Positions 10,347-19,121 of a stretch of DNA of 64,000 nucleotides are shown piece after piece. A model generated the notes under the pieces. The model was given only the letters and a program-made list of their open reading frames with translations, had not been told where the DNA came from and did not search any database. The stretch is from Streptomyces tuirus. Lineage in GTDB: Bacteria > Actinomycetota > Actinomycetes > Streptomycetales > Streptomycetaceae. Positions within the stretch are counted from its first letter, which is position 1; the number at the start of each line of letters is the position of its first letter. Where the stretch lies: positions 1,736,001 to 1,800,000 of the forward strand of contig JAGTPG010000001.1 in assembly GCA_018195615.1 (NCBI GenBank). Reading direction: 5' to 3'. The position numbers and the translations under genes are program-made.

Positions 10347-11303
10347 ATGTACTCCATCGGTCCGCTGACCGTCGCCCGCGGCGAGCGCGCACAGGGCCTG
10401 ATCCCGGTCGGCACCAGCAGCTACGGCGTGGAGCTCGGAATTCCGCTGATCGTCGTCAACGGCGCCCAGGGCGGCCCGGTCCTGTGTGTGGACGCGGGCG
10501 TGCACGGCGACGAGTACGACGGCCAGGAGGCCATCCGCCGCGTCCTCGCCGAGATCGACCCGGCCACCCTGCGCGGCACCGTCGTCGGCATCCCGTGCCT
10601 GAACACCCCGGCCTTCGAGGCGGCCGCCCGCGCCAGCGGCATCGACCACCTCAACCTCAACCGGATCTTCCCGGGCGACGCCGAGGGCTCGTACTCGCAG
10701 CGGCTGGCCGCCACCTTCGTCGAGCAGGTCGTCCCCGTCGTCGACGCCGTGGTCGACCTGCACACCGGTGGCGCCTACGGCGAGATCGCCCCGCTGGTCA
10801 TCCTCCAGGGCGGCTACGAAAACCTGGCAACGGACCTGGCGCTCGCCGCCGGGCACGAGCTGGTCTGGAAGGGCGGCAAGTGGGGCGGCACGGTCCGTCA
10901 CCCCGTCCTCGAGGCCGGCAAGCCCGCCATCACCCTCGAGTGCGGCGGCGCCACCTACCGCGAGGCGAACGTCGAGCAGCACATGCACTCGGTCCGCAAC
11001 ATCCTGCGCCAGCTCGGCATGATCGACGGAAAGGCGGAGCTGCGGGGCACCTACACCACCGTCTCCGGCACCTTCGCCCGCTCCGACGCCGGCGGCTTCT
11101 TCGTCTCCCACGCCGAGCCGGGCGAGACCTGTAAGGAAGGCGACCTGATCGGGACCATCTCCGACCACTACGGCAACGTGCTGGAGGAGGTCCGCGCGCC
11201 GCAGGAGGGCATCGTGCTCTGGGTGCGCCGGATCCGCACGGTCCGTCCGGGCGACGAGGTCGTCATCTTCGGCGAGGTGCAGGGAGAGATCCTGAGTTGC
11301 TGA
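10347..11303 (+). CDS. Succinylglutamate desuccinylase/aspartoacylase-family deacylase, copy 2
   Basis: This intact 318-residue paralogue of the gene at 9060 starts at ATG 10347, preceded by GAAAGGAACAAC as ribosome-binding site. Zinc ligands appear in DAGVHGDEYDG (His, Glu) and VVDLHTGG (His), with NLNRIFPGDAEGS in the usual place. The C-terminal beta domain (YTTVSGTFARSDAGGFF, GTISDHYGN) is typical of bacterial AstE/AspA-like proteins such as N-acetyl-diaminobutyrate deacetylase. It is clearly diverged from copy 1, so the pair probably handles different substrates or forms a heteromer. A truncated aldehyde dehydrogenase reading frame overlaps its stop. Confidence 0.82.
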   Translation: MYSIGPLTVARGERAQGLIPVGTSSYGVELGIPLIVVNGAQGGPVLCVDAGVHGDEYDGQEAIRRVLAEIDPATLRGTVVGIPCLNTPAFEAAARASGIDHLNLNRIFPGDAEGSYSQRLAATFVEQVVPVVDAVVDLHTGGAYGEIAPLVILQGGYENLATDLALAAGHELVWKGGKWGGTVRHPVLEAGKPAITLECGGATYREANVEQHMHSVRNILRQLGMIDGKAELRGTYTTVSGTFARSDAGGFFVSHAEPGETCKEGDLIGTISDHYGNVLEEVRAPQEGIVLWVRRIRTVRPGDEVVIFGEVQGEILSC

Positions 11304-11398
11304 TCGACGGAGACCAGGTCCCCGCCGCCAAGGGTCGCGCCTTCACCGTCGTCAACCCGTCGAACGGGACGGCCGTCCCTGCCCGCCGGCGGCGGTGA
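11297..11398 (+). pseudogene. Aldehyde dehydrogenase, N-terminal fragment
   Basis: Starting from a TTG that overlaps the end of the deacylase gene, 33 residues read LLIDGDQVPAAKGRAFTVVN then PSNG, the standard N-terminus of NAD-dependent aldehyde dehydrogenases. The frame then meets a stop after an arginine-rich tail. The remaining roughly 440 residues, including the catalytic Cys and Glu, are absent downstream. The overlap shows that an aldehyde dehydrogenase was once translationally coupled to the deacylase, before a deletion. Confidence 0.65.
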
Positions 11399-11402
11399 CA
11401 CT

Positions 11403-11442
11403 GCAGGGACTTTCCGCGAACGTGGTCGTGGGAAGTCCCTGC
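11403..11442. terminator. Long stem-loop after the truncated aldehyde dehydrogenase
   Basis: A perfect 10-bp inverted repeat, GCAGGGACTT (11403-11412) and AAGTCCCTGC (11433-11442), encloses a 20-base loop and can be extended by two pairs across a one-base bulge. It could act as a transcription terminator, although there is no T-tract. It could also mark a recombination scar, because it sits where the aldehyde dehydrogenase gene is cut off. Confidence 0.45.
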
Positions 11443-11647
11443 GGCCCTGACGGGTCGTGCTCGCTCGCCCCCTTGCCGCACCCCACGCACACGCGCGCCT
11501 GAACATGCTCCGAGAGAAGGCCCGCCTCCGGCCATGACCGCCGTAGCTCACCGCAGCGAGCACCACGTCGCCTTCGAGGTGATCGACGACGACCTCACCA
11601 TCGCCTGACGCTTCCCCTCAACTACCGGTAACAGGTCGGGAATTGCC

Positions 11648-12208
11648 ATGTCTCCCCCCCTCCGTGCCCAGACGCGGCCCCTCCCCGAGGCAGCAGTCCT
11701 CCAAGGGCTGCCTCCCGTGCGAAAGGTGAGCGCCGCGGAAGTGGCCGCCCGTATCTCCGGCGGCCCCCGTCTCGTCGTCCTCGACGACGATCCCACCGGC
11801 ACCCAGACGGTCGCCGACGTGCCCGTCCTGACGTCCTGGACGGTTGAGGACCTGCGCTGGGCGCTGCGCCAGGACAGTGCCGCCTGCGCCCTGCACGCGG
11901 CGTCGGTGGCCGACCTGGAGCGGCTGGCCGTGATCCACGAGGCCGTAGCCGTCCCGCTCGTCCTGCACGGCGCCAGCGGTCTGCCCGTCGAAGAGCTGCA
12001 CGGCGCCCTCGCCCGAGGCGTCGTCAAGGTCAACGTCAACGCCGAACTGCGCCGCGCCTACCTGGAGGCCATCCGCGTGACCCTCCCGTCCGCGCTGCCC
12101 GGCTCCGACGTCGTCTCCCTGTGGGCGGCGGGCCGCGACGCGGTCCGGGACGCCGCCCTGGAGGTCATCGGCCGCCTGAGCACCCGCCCCGAGGGAGCAG
12201 ACGCATGA
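11648..12208 (+). pseudogene. Chimera: N-terminus of four-carbon acid sugar kinase joined to C-terminus of class II aldolase
   Basis: This open frame of 186 residues joins two unrelated families. Up to about residue 78 it is the start of a DUF1537/OtnK-type four-carbon acid sugar kinase (LVVLDDDPTGTQTVADVPVL, then WTVEDLRWAL). From about residue 85 it is the C-terminal third of a class II ketose-bisphosphate aldolase (VPLVLHGASGLP, then GVVKVNVNAELRRAYLEA). Neither enzyme can work: the kinase lacks its ATP domain and the aldolase lacks its barrel. The fusion is in frame, at about 11880-11905. It is best explained by a deletion that removed the middle of two neighbouring genes. It follows a 24-codon open frame (11534-11608) that I do not recognise. 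Confidence 0.7.
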
Positions 12209-12366
12209 CCTGAACTCGGCCCCGCCGCCTGGAGGCGCACCGGCGGCCACAAGACCGTCGTCCACCCTCCCGGCCGTGCGCGCTGCGCGCGGTTCGCACC
12301 GCTCTTTTCCGCGCTCTCGTGCCCTCCTGGACACGCGGGCCGAACCGCACCCTGCTGGAGCCACAC

Positions 12367-13076
12367 ATGTCCACCACTGCCTCGATCGCCGTGCTGCACA
12401 CCAGCCTGCTGTTCGTCAACGCCGATTCGGTCATCAACGAGTACCTCGCGGAACTCGCGCCGGACGCCAAGGTCCTGCACTTCGTCGACAGCGATGTGCT
12501 CGCAGCCGTGGTGCGCGACGGTGGGATCTCACCTGCCAGCACTCAGCGCATGGTGCACCTGGCCCAGGCCGCGGAGTCCGCGGGGCCGACGTCATCTTCT
12601 CCGCCTGCTCCTCGGTCGGTCCGGCCATCGACGTGGCCCGGCGCCTGGTCTCCGTCCCGATCGTCAAGATCGACGACGCGATGACCGCGTCAGCTGTCGA
12701 GACCGCGGATGCCGTCGGCGTCCTGGCGACGGTCCCCACGACGCTGCCGCCGACCCGTGCCCTCGTCGAGGAGAAGGCCCGGGCGGCCGGTCGCGACATC
12801 ACCGTGCGGGAGCGGCTCTGCGAGGGCGCCTTCTCGGTGCTGATGTCCGGTGACCGCGACCGCCACGACGCGATGGTGCTGGGCGGGGCACGGGCGCTGG
12901 CCACCGAGGTCGACGTGATCGTGCTGGCCCAGGCATCCATGGCACGGCTGGCTCCCGCGATCGCCGAAGCCGTCGGCAAGCCCGTGCTCTCCAGCCCGCG
13001 CAGCGGAGCGGAGAACGCGGTGCGTGTGCTGCGCGAGCAGACGGCTGAACCTGCCCATGCCACAGACAGCGCCTAG
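12367..13076 (+). CDS. Aspartate/glutamate racemase-family protein (one frame break)
   Basis: The start is ATG 12367 ([18 protein letters not shown]). One base is missing at about 12583, in a GGGG/CC run, and restoring it gives 236 residues. The first catalytic cysteine is in [11 protein letters not shown]. At the second site, where racemases have a Cys, this protein has [11 protein letters not shown], so the classic two-cysteine racemase pair is incomplete. That points to a one-base isomerase, decarboxylase or hydrolase-like relative. It sits among fragments of four-carbon and C3 sugar-acid genes, which hints at a role in hydroxy-acid metabolism. The exact reaction is unknown. Confidence 0.7.
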
Positions 13077-13143
13077 GCAGACCTCATGGCCGAGGAGAGG
13101 CGCTCGCCCTCGTCGTCAAAGCCGCAGCGGTGCTCACCTGTCC

Positions 13144-13413
13144 ATGATGTACAACGAGCACGATTTCCTCGACCGCTTCGCCGCGGCCTCGGCCGACGGC
13201 TTCCAGGCCGTCGAGTATCTCTTCCCCTACGCGTACGACGCCGCCGAACTGCGCCACCGGCTCGACGACCACCACCTCGAGCAGGTGCTCTTCAACGCAC
13301 CTGCCGGAGCGTGGGAGTGCGGAGAGCGCGGGATGGCGGCACTGAGATCGCGGGCGTGCCCGACCGCAACGAGCCCGACCGGGGTGGGCTCAACGTCCGC
13401 CACCTGCTCGTGA
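13144..13413 (+). pseudogene. Hydroxypyruvate isomerase-like (Hyi/OtnI) fragment
   Basis: The frame contains [30 protein letters not shown] and [19 protein letters not shown], the N-terminal TIM-barrel segment of hydroxypyruvate isomerase and its 2-oxo-tetronate isomerase relatives. The first beta strand before the ATG and the last 170 or so residues, with most metal ligands, are gone. The homology fades near 13340 and the frame stops at 13413. In intact loci this gene accompanies OtnK-type kinases, a relic of which lies at 11648. Confidence 0.6.
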
Positions 13414-13421
13414 AGACGCAG

Positions 13422-13652
13422 ATGGGCCGAGGTCGACGTACTGGCGGAAGCCGCGCCGGATCGGGATCAGCAACCCCCCACAGCGATGCATGGCCGCGCA
13501 GCTGGTCGATACCGTCGGCGGGCACCATGGCGCCTCCCGCGGGTACCGCTCGCCCGGCCAGTCGTCGTACGACGTGCAGGACAGGCAGAAGCCGTGGCGG
13601 CGGCCCAGATGCCGTCCCCGGTGATCAGGGCAATGCCGTGGTGCGTCGTCAT
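13422..13652 (-). pseudogene. Degraded tartrate dehydrogenase-like fragment
   Basis: On the minus strand a start at 13652 reads THHGIALITGDGIW, then across several frame changes CTSYD, SLWG and GLLIPIRRGFRQYVDLGPS. These blocks match the intact tartrate dehydrogenase at 6665 in the same order (IALIPGDGIG, YTSYDW, GLLIPIRRTFRQYVNLRP). The order is kept but there are internal deletions and frameshifts, and the C-terminal two thirds are missing. It is a decayed paralogue in opposite orientation at the far end of the island. Confidence 0.65.
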
Positions 13653-13725
13653 ACCGTCGCTTGCGGCAAGGCGGTCCGTGAGGTGTCCAAGACGCCGTGC
13701 GGATCTGCCTCATCAGCCATGCCTG

Positions 13726-14610
13726 TCAGCTGTCGGCGGCCGAGGTCGCGGCCGTGACGAACGCCGCGGCTGCAGGCGACAGGCTGCCGCGGCGGCTGAC
13801 GAGGGCGATGTCCAAAGTGGCCCTCGGCTCGATGTCCAGGATGCGGGCGCCCAGCCGCCGGGCGACGTCCCGCCAGGAATCCGTGACCACCGCGAGTCCG
13901 ACCCCGGCCAGTACCAGGGGCATGAGCGACACGCGGTGCTCGGTCTCCGCGGCAACGGTGAACTCGATGCCCTGTTCCCGCAGCGCGTCGACGTAGGCAC
14001 GCATCCCCGTACCCGGCTGCCCGACGATCAGCCGCTGTCCTGCGAGCTCCCGGCACTCCACCGCCGTCCGATCAGCGAACGGGCCGTCGGCCGGCACCAT
14101 CAGCACAAAACGCTGCCGCCCCAGCGCGTGTGCGGCGACCTCCTTGTCGGAGATGGGACCGGCGGACGCCAAAAGCCCCAACTCCACGGCACCCGTGCGC
14201 ACCATGTCGATCACGTCACGCGAGGTGAACGCCGCTTTGATGGCCACAGAGACGCCGGGATACCGATGGCTGAAAGCACTCACCAGACTCGTCAGCGGCT
14301 CCACCGCCTGCGACGGCATGGCCGCCACATCCAGGCGCCCCTCACGCAGCTCATGCACCGCCGCCACACTCGCCCGCGCCGTCTCCAGACTCCGCACGGC
14401 CTCCCGGGCAGGTTCGATCAGAGCCCTTCCGGCCTCCGTCAGCACCGCCCTACGCCCGATGCGATGGAACAGCTCGGAGCCTAGATCACGCTCCAGTGCC
14501 CGCACGGCCTGCGACAGCGACGGCTGCGACACGTACAGAGCCGAGGCCGCACGGTTGAACCCCCCACGATCAACAATCGCAAGGAAGTACTGCAGCTGCC
14601 GAACATCCAT
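13726..14610 (-). CDS. LysR-family transcriptional regulator
   Basis: An intact regulator of 294 residues when read from ATG 14610, which gives the canonical MDVRQLQYFLAIVDRGG start; an upstream in-frame start adds 39 unlikely residues. The N-terminal winged helix (FNRAASALYVSQPSLSQAVR, then LERDLGSELFHR) is complete, and the effector-binding domain runs to the end. LysR proteins usually control a nearby or divergent gene. Here the far side of the gene is the decayed island and the upstream side is a 206-base gap before a secreted protein. The former target may be the tartrate dehydrogenase relic at 13422. Confidence 0.88.
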   Translation of the reverse strand: MDVRQLQYFLAIVDRGGFNRAASALYVSQPSLSQAVRALERDLGSELFHRIGRRAVLTEAGRALIEPAREAVRSLETARASVAAVHELREGRLDVAAMPSQAVEPLTSLVSAFSHRYPGVSVAIKAAFTSRDVIDMVRTGAVELGLLASAGPISDKEVAAHALGRQRFVLMVPADGPFADRTAVECRELAGQRLIVGQPGTGMRAYVDALREQGIEFTVAAETEHRVSLMPLVLAGVGLAVVTDSWRDVARRLGARILDIEPRATLDIALVSRRGSLSPAAAAFVTAATSAADS

Positions 14611-14816
14611 TTCGCGCCCTCTGCCCCTCAAGAAATCAGCCGACGACTCGATTGGTCCCGACCATGGTTGCGTGAAGGACAGCCTCGACGAAGTACGGAC
14701 CACCGATGCACTGACCGTGGTTGTCACCGAAGCGTGCCGTGCGCGCCATGCTGCAGGCGCTGCACCCCTGCCCGCCCCGTAGCCCGCTCAGTGGATCGAA
14801 GGGCTCCACGGGTCGC

Positions 14817-15811
14817 TCAGTGGTGCCGGGGCTGGCCAATGAGGGCGTGGAGGTTGATGGTTCCGCGCTGCAGCTTCGCGTCGTGGGGTGCCTCGAACCC
14901 GGCATCGGCGATGTACAGCTGGTTGCCGCTCACGGCGGTCGTGGTGGGGGAGGCAAGGCCGTCGTCGGCCGTGAGGGCGACCTGGGTACTGCCGTTCGGA
15001 CGCACGACGGTGACACGGTCGGTCGGGTCGTTCTGCGCGGCGAAGACGATGTCGGAGCGGCCGTTGAGGAAGGCGAAGTCGTCGAGGTCGGGGATGTTCT
15101 CGGCGACGGTGTGGACGCGGCCGGGGTTTCCGTGGGCGGTGACCGGGATCCTGAGCAGGGTGCCCTGGCTGTAGTTGCTCACCCACACGGCGCCCTGGTG
15201 GAAGCGGACACCGTTGACGCCCAGCGGCAGGGAGCCGTCGGGGTCGGCCGCGAGTGCTGGGCCGCTCTGCCAGATCTTCGCCGGTCCGCCGGAGGTGGGC
15301 ACGGCCCACACTGTGCCGTTGTTGCTGTCGGCGGTGTAGAGGGTTCGGCCGGCTGCATCGATGGCCAGGCCGTTGGGCAGGCCGTCGGGCAGGGCGGCCA
15401 GACGCTGGGGACGGCCCTGCGGGGGCAGCTTCCAGACGCCGTTGCGGGTGGCGTCGTCGGAGTCCACGTTGTAGTAGACGGTGCCGTCGCTGCCGCGGGT
15501 GTTGCCGGTGATCGAATCGCCCAGGTGTCCCTCGACGAGGGTGGTGCGCTGCCCGGCGGGCGTGATCCGTACCAGCTTCGGGGCTTGTTCCCCGGCATGC
15601 CCAGCAGGGACACGGTCAGGGAGCGGTCCGGGTTGACGTTGATGTTCTCGGGAGAGTCACCGGAGGCGAAGTCGAAGGCGACCGCGGTCTTCACCTGGGT
15701 GATGACCGGCTGCATTCTGTCTTTCCCCGGGGTGGCGGACGCGGATGGGACCGTGACGAGAACGGCCGCGAGAGCGGGGACCGCGGCAACGTGGGCGAAG
15801 CGAATGGGCAT
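14817..15811 (-). CDS. Secreted SMP-30/NHL-type beta-propeller protein (one frame break)
   Basis: The protein starts at 15811 with a signal peptide (MPIRFAHVAAVPALAAVLVT, then VPSASA). Near 15594 one base is missing from a GGGG run; restoring it gives 331 residues. The mature part shows beta-propeller repeats like those of SMP-30/gluconolactonases: LPNGLAIDAAGRTLYTADSN, GVNGVRFHQGAVWVSNYSQG, DLDDFAFLNG and GNQLYIADAGFE. The role could be a periplasmic or extracellular sugar lactonase or a carbohydrate-binding propeller. It lies between a LysR gene and a group of aldo/keto reductases, which would fit sugar-lactone oxidation chemistry. That connection is inference. Confidence 0.72.
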
Positions 15812-15957
15812 GGTGTTGCTTTCTGTGGAAGCGGCTGGAGGACGACACAGCGGTGCCCTGCGACTCCGTGCCGGCCGGGTGGTGCCCCGGCCGGCCGGCC
15901 GACGGCCGTTGAACTGACGGCGGGTGTGGGATCAGGTGCGTACGGCGCGGCGTGGCA

Positions 15958-16125
15958 TCAGGGGTCGAAGCGCACGCCGCCGAGCCGGACGACCTTTTCC
16001 GGGTCGTGGTGGTCGAAGATGTCGAGGTTCTCGTCATGCGCTCGGGTCGCACCGACTTCGGGATCACGACGATCTCGCGCTGGACGAGCCGGCGCAGGGC
16101 GATCTGGGCGACATCAGGTCCTGGT
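15958..16125 (-). pseudogene. Aldo/keto reductase C-terminal fragment
   Basis: The minus strand reads DVAQIALRRLVQREIVVIPK then SVRPERM, and after a gap DHHDPEK and VRFDP at a stop. These blocks align with the C-terminus of the neighbouring gene at 17096 ([32 protein letters not shown]). The segment between them is deleted, as is the whole catalytic barrel. It is a relic of a fourth member of this local reductase family. Confidence 0.65.
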
Positions 16126-16173
16126 CCGCACCTCGCGCGCATGCCGGCGCGGGATACGTGATGTTGAGGATGT

Positions 16174-17070
16174 TCAGGCTTCCGGGATCTCGAGGCCCCA
16201 CGTGGACGGGTCCACGTCGTCGGGGCTGGGCCCGAGTCGGACATCGGTGTTGAGCGCGTCGATGCCGGCGATCTCGTCGTCGTCGAGCGTGAAGTCGAAG
16301 ACGTCGAAGTTCTGCGCGATCCGGCCCGGGTTGACGGACTTCGGAATGGCGGACCGGCCCTGCTGGATGTGCCAGCGCAGCATCACCTGGGCCGGCGACT
16401 TGCCGTGTGCGGAGGCGATGGCCTTGATCGTCTCGTCCTGCATGACGCTGCGGCGCTCGTCACCGTAGCCGGGATAGAAGGTGATGCCGCCGATCGGGGA
16501 CCATGCCTGGGTGAGGATGCCGTGTTCGGCGTTCGCGGCCTGCACGTCCGGCTGGGTGAAGTACGGGTGCAGCTCGACCTGGTTCACGGCCGGGACGACC
16601 CTGGTCTCCTTGAGCAGGTCCGCGAGGTGGTGGGGCATGAAGTTGCTGACGCCGATGGCACGCACCCGCCCGTCGGCCAGGAGCTCTTCGAGGGCCTTGT
16701 AGGCGCCGATGGTCCGCTCGAAGTGCTGCGGCATCGGCTGATGCAGGATCAGCAGGTCGATGACGTCGACGCCGAGCTTCCCGGCGCTCTTGTCGAACGC
16801 GTGCAGGGTCTCGTCGTAGCCGTAGTCGGCGACCCAGACCTTTGTCTCGATGAAGACCTCGGAGCGCTCGACACCGGAACGACGGATGCCTTCACCGACC
16901 TGGCGTTCATTGAGGTAGCCGGCGGCGGTGTCGACGTGACGGTAGCCAGTTCGGAGCGCGGCTTCGACGGCTGCGGCGGTCTCCTGGGGCGGACTCTGGA
17001 AGACGCCGAGACCGATGGCCGGCATGGTGACGCCGTTGTTGAGAGTGATGGTTTCGTGCGTGGCATTCAT
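16174..17070 (-). CDS. Aldo/keto reductase (2,5-diketo-D-gluconate reductase type)
   Basis: An intact 298-residue NADPH-dependent reductase from ATG 17070 (MNATHETITLNNGVTMPAIG). The catalytic tetrad is visible: Asp47, Tyr52, Lys77 and His110, in HVDTAAGY, FIETKVW and LLILHQP. The C-terminal IPKSVNPGRI coenzyme motif is present. Family members reduce aldehydes and ketones such as 2,5-diketogluconate. It is the first of three reductases on the minus strand and lies 25 bases downstream of the next one, so they may be co-transcribed. Confidence 0.88.
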   Translation of the reverse strand: MNATHETITLNNGVTMPAIGLGVFQSPPQETAAAVEAALRTGYRHVDTAAGYLNERQVGEGIRRSGVERSEVFIETKVWVADYGYDETLHAFDKSAGKLGVDVIDLLILHQPMPQHFERTIGAYKALEELLADGRVRAIGVSNFMPHHLADLLKETRVVPAVNQVELHPYFTQPDVQAANAEHGILTQAWSPIGGITFYPGYGDERRSVMQDETIKAIASAHGKSPAQVMLRWHIQQGRSAIPKSVNPGRIAQNFDVFDFTLDDDEIAGIDALNTDVRLGPSPDDVDPSTWGLEIPEA

Positions 17071-17095
17071 GCTGGTACTCCGTAAGCGCTGCGGA

Positions 17096-17952
17096 TCACG
17101 TGTGGAAGCGCGTCGCACCGAGCCACTTGACGCCTTCCGGGTCGCGGTGGTCGAAGACGTGGCTGCGGCCGGTGTCGAGGGCGGTGATGCGCGCGATCTC
17201 GTCGTCGGTGAGGGCGAAGTCGAACACCTCGAGGTTCTGTGCCATGCGTTCGGGCTTCACGGACTTGGGAATGACGACGATGTCCTGCTGGATCAGCCAG
17301 CGCAGCGCGATCTGGGCGACGGACTTGCCGTGCGCGTGGGCGATGTCGACGAGCACGGGGTTGTCGAAGAACTGGCCGCCTTGCGCGAGGGGCCCCAGGA
17401 CTCGTGCTGGATACCGTGCTCCCCCATGAGCCTGTGGTCGTCGGCGCGCTGGAAGAAGACGTGGGTCTCGATCTGGTTGACCGCAGGCACGGTTTCGTTG
17501 TGGGTGAGGAGGTCGGCGAGCCGGTCGGGGTGGAAGTTGCTGACTCCGATGGCGCGGCTGCGGCCCTCACGGTGCAGCTTCTCCATGGCCCGCCACGATC
17601 CGTAGTAGTCGCCGAAGGGCTGGTGGATGAGGTAGAGGTCGAGGTGGTCGAGGCCGAGCCGGTCGAGCGAGCGGTCGAAGGCTCGAAGGGCGCTCTGTTC
17701 GCCTTGGTCCTGGATCCACAGCTTGGTGGTGATGAAGAGCTCGTCGCGCGGGATGCCGCTTGCGGCGATGGCCCGGCCCACGGCCTGCTCGTTCTCGTAG
17801 GCCGCGGCGGTGTCGATGGAGCGGTAGCCGGCCTCCAGTGCGGCCTCCACCGCCTGCTGTGTCCGGTCTTCGGGGATCTGGAAGACGCCGAATCCGATGA
17901 CCGGCATGTCGACGCCGTTGTTGAGGGTGACCGTGGGGGTCTGCGAGGACAT
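17096..17952 (-). CDS. Aldo/keto reductase, second copy (one frame break)
   Basis: The start ATG at 17952 gives [20 protein letters not shown]. Asp47, Tyr52, Lys77 and His110 form the catalytic tetrad ([22 protein letters not shown]). One base is missing near 17390, in a GGGGCCCC run; restoring it gives 285 residues ending [12 protein letters not shown]. The coenzyme motif [10 protein letters not shown] is intact. It is clearly similar to the gene at 16174 and to the fragment at 15958, so the three probably arose by local duplication or serial acquisition. Confidence 0.87.
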
Positions 17953-18011
17953 CGTCCAGGCTTCCTTTCTGTGGAATGTCAGGTAAAAGACGCGGGGTGC
18001 GTGGATCCCGG

Positions 18012-19034
18012 TCAGCGCCGGCGGGCGGCCGGCTGCAGGGCGGGGTTGATGAAGCTGCTGTCGGCGGGGTTGATGACCGTGCCGGGGGTGACGATGTCGT
18101 CGATGCGGTCCAGAACTGCCGCATCGAGGCGCACGTCGGCTGCCGGCAGCTGCGACTGAAGGTGCTGAGGTGTGCGGGGGCCGATGAGCACCGAGGTGAC
18201 CGCGGGGTGGTTGAGCGCGAACGCGATGGCCATCTCGATCAGCGTGACGCCGTTGTCCTGGGCCAGGTGGGCGAGTGCTTCGGTGGCCTCCAGCTTGCGC
18301 TGGTTGACCGGAAGGGACAGGTCGAAGCGGTCGGCCAGGCGCTGCCGGGCCGGTGACGGGGTGGGCAGGTCGGCGTCCTTGCGCCACTGTCCGGACAGCC
18401 ATCCGCCGGCGAGCGGGCTGTAGGTGATCACTCCCATGCCGTGCCGGGCCGCGGTGGGCAGCACGTCGGCCTCGATACCGCGCACCAGCATGGAATAGGG
18501 GGCCTGCTCGCACACGAACCGCTCCAGGCGCCGGTCGTGGGATGCCCACTGGGCTTCGACGATCTGGCTGCCGGGGAAGGTGGAGGATCCGATGTAGCGG
18601 ACCTTGCCCTGGCGTACCAGGTCGGTCAGCGCGCCGAGAGTCTCCTCGATGTCGATGTCGGGTGAGGGCCGGTGCACCTGGTAGAGGTCGATGTAGTCGG
18701 TGCCCAGCCGGCGCAGCGAGTCCTCGACGGCCCGCATGATCCAGCGCCGGGAGTTGCCGCGCTGGTTGGGGTCCTCGCCCATCGGGTTGTGGAATTTGGT
18801 GGCGAGCACCACGTGGTCCCGGCGGTCCTTGATCGCCCGGCCGACGATCTCTTCGGACTCACCGTGCGAGTAGACGTCGGCGGTGTCGATGAAGTTGATG
18901 CCGGCGTCCAGGGCGCCGTGGATGATGCGGGTGGATTCGTCGGGGTCGGAGTTGCCCCACGGGCCGAACATCATCGCGCCCAGGCACATCTTGCTCACCG
19001 ACAGGCCGGTGCGGCCCAGCGGACGGTGCTCCAT
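18012..19034 (-). CDS. Aldo/keto reductase of the longer YajO/Kv-beta-like type
   Basis: An intact 340-residue reductase starting [20 protein letters not shown]. The tetrad is Asp50, Tyr55, Lys80 and His121 ([22 protein letters not shown]). The C-terminus has [20 protein letters not shown], the coenzyme-binding region of this subfamily. It is only distantly related to the two shorter reductases downstream, although it probably shares a transcript with them; the gap to 17952 is 59 bases. The physiological substrate cannot be inferred. Confidence 0.88.
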   Translation of the reverse strand: MEHRPLGRTGLSVSKMCLGAMMFGPWGNSDPDESTRIIHGALDAGINFIDTADVYSHGESEEIVGRAIKDRRDHVVLATKFHNPMGEDPNQRGNSRRWIMRAVEDSLRRLGTDYIDLYQVHRPSPDIDIEETLGALTDLVRQGKVRYIGSSTFPGSQIVEAQWASHDRRLERFVCEQAPYSMLVRGIEADVLPTAARHGMGVITYSPLAGGWLSGQWRKDADLPTPSPARQRLADRFDLSLPVNQRKLEATEALAHLAQDNGVTLIEMAIAFALNHPAVTSVLIGPRTPQHLQSQLPAADVRLDAAVLDRIDDIVTPGTVINPADSSFINPALQPAARRR

Positions 19035-19121
19035 GGTCGTCTCCAGAGGTCGTGTACGGATTGCTCGGATCGAGGTGTCGGATGCCGGACGGGGAGGAGA
19101 GGTCTCCCCCGGTTCACGAGG

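Noticed and set aside
11534..11608. 24-codon open frame just before the kinase-aldolase chimera
   Set aside because: Too short and without a match to call a gene; it may be a relic of another island gene. Mentioned only in the chimera entry.
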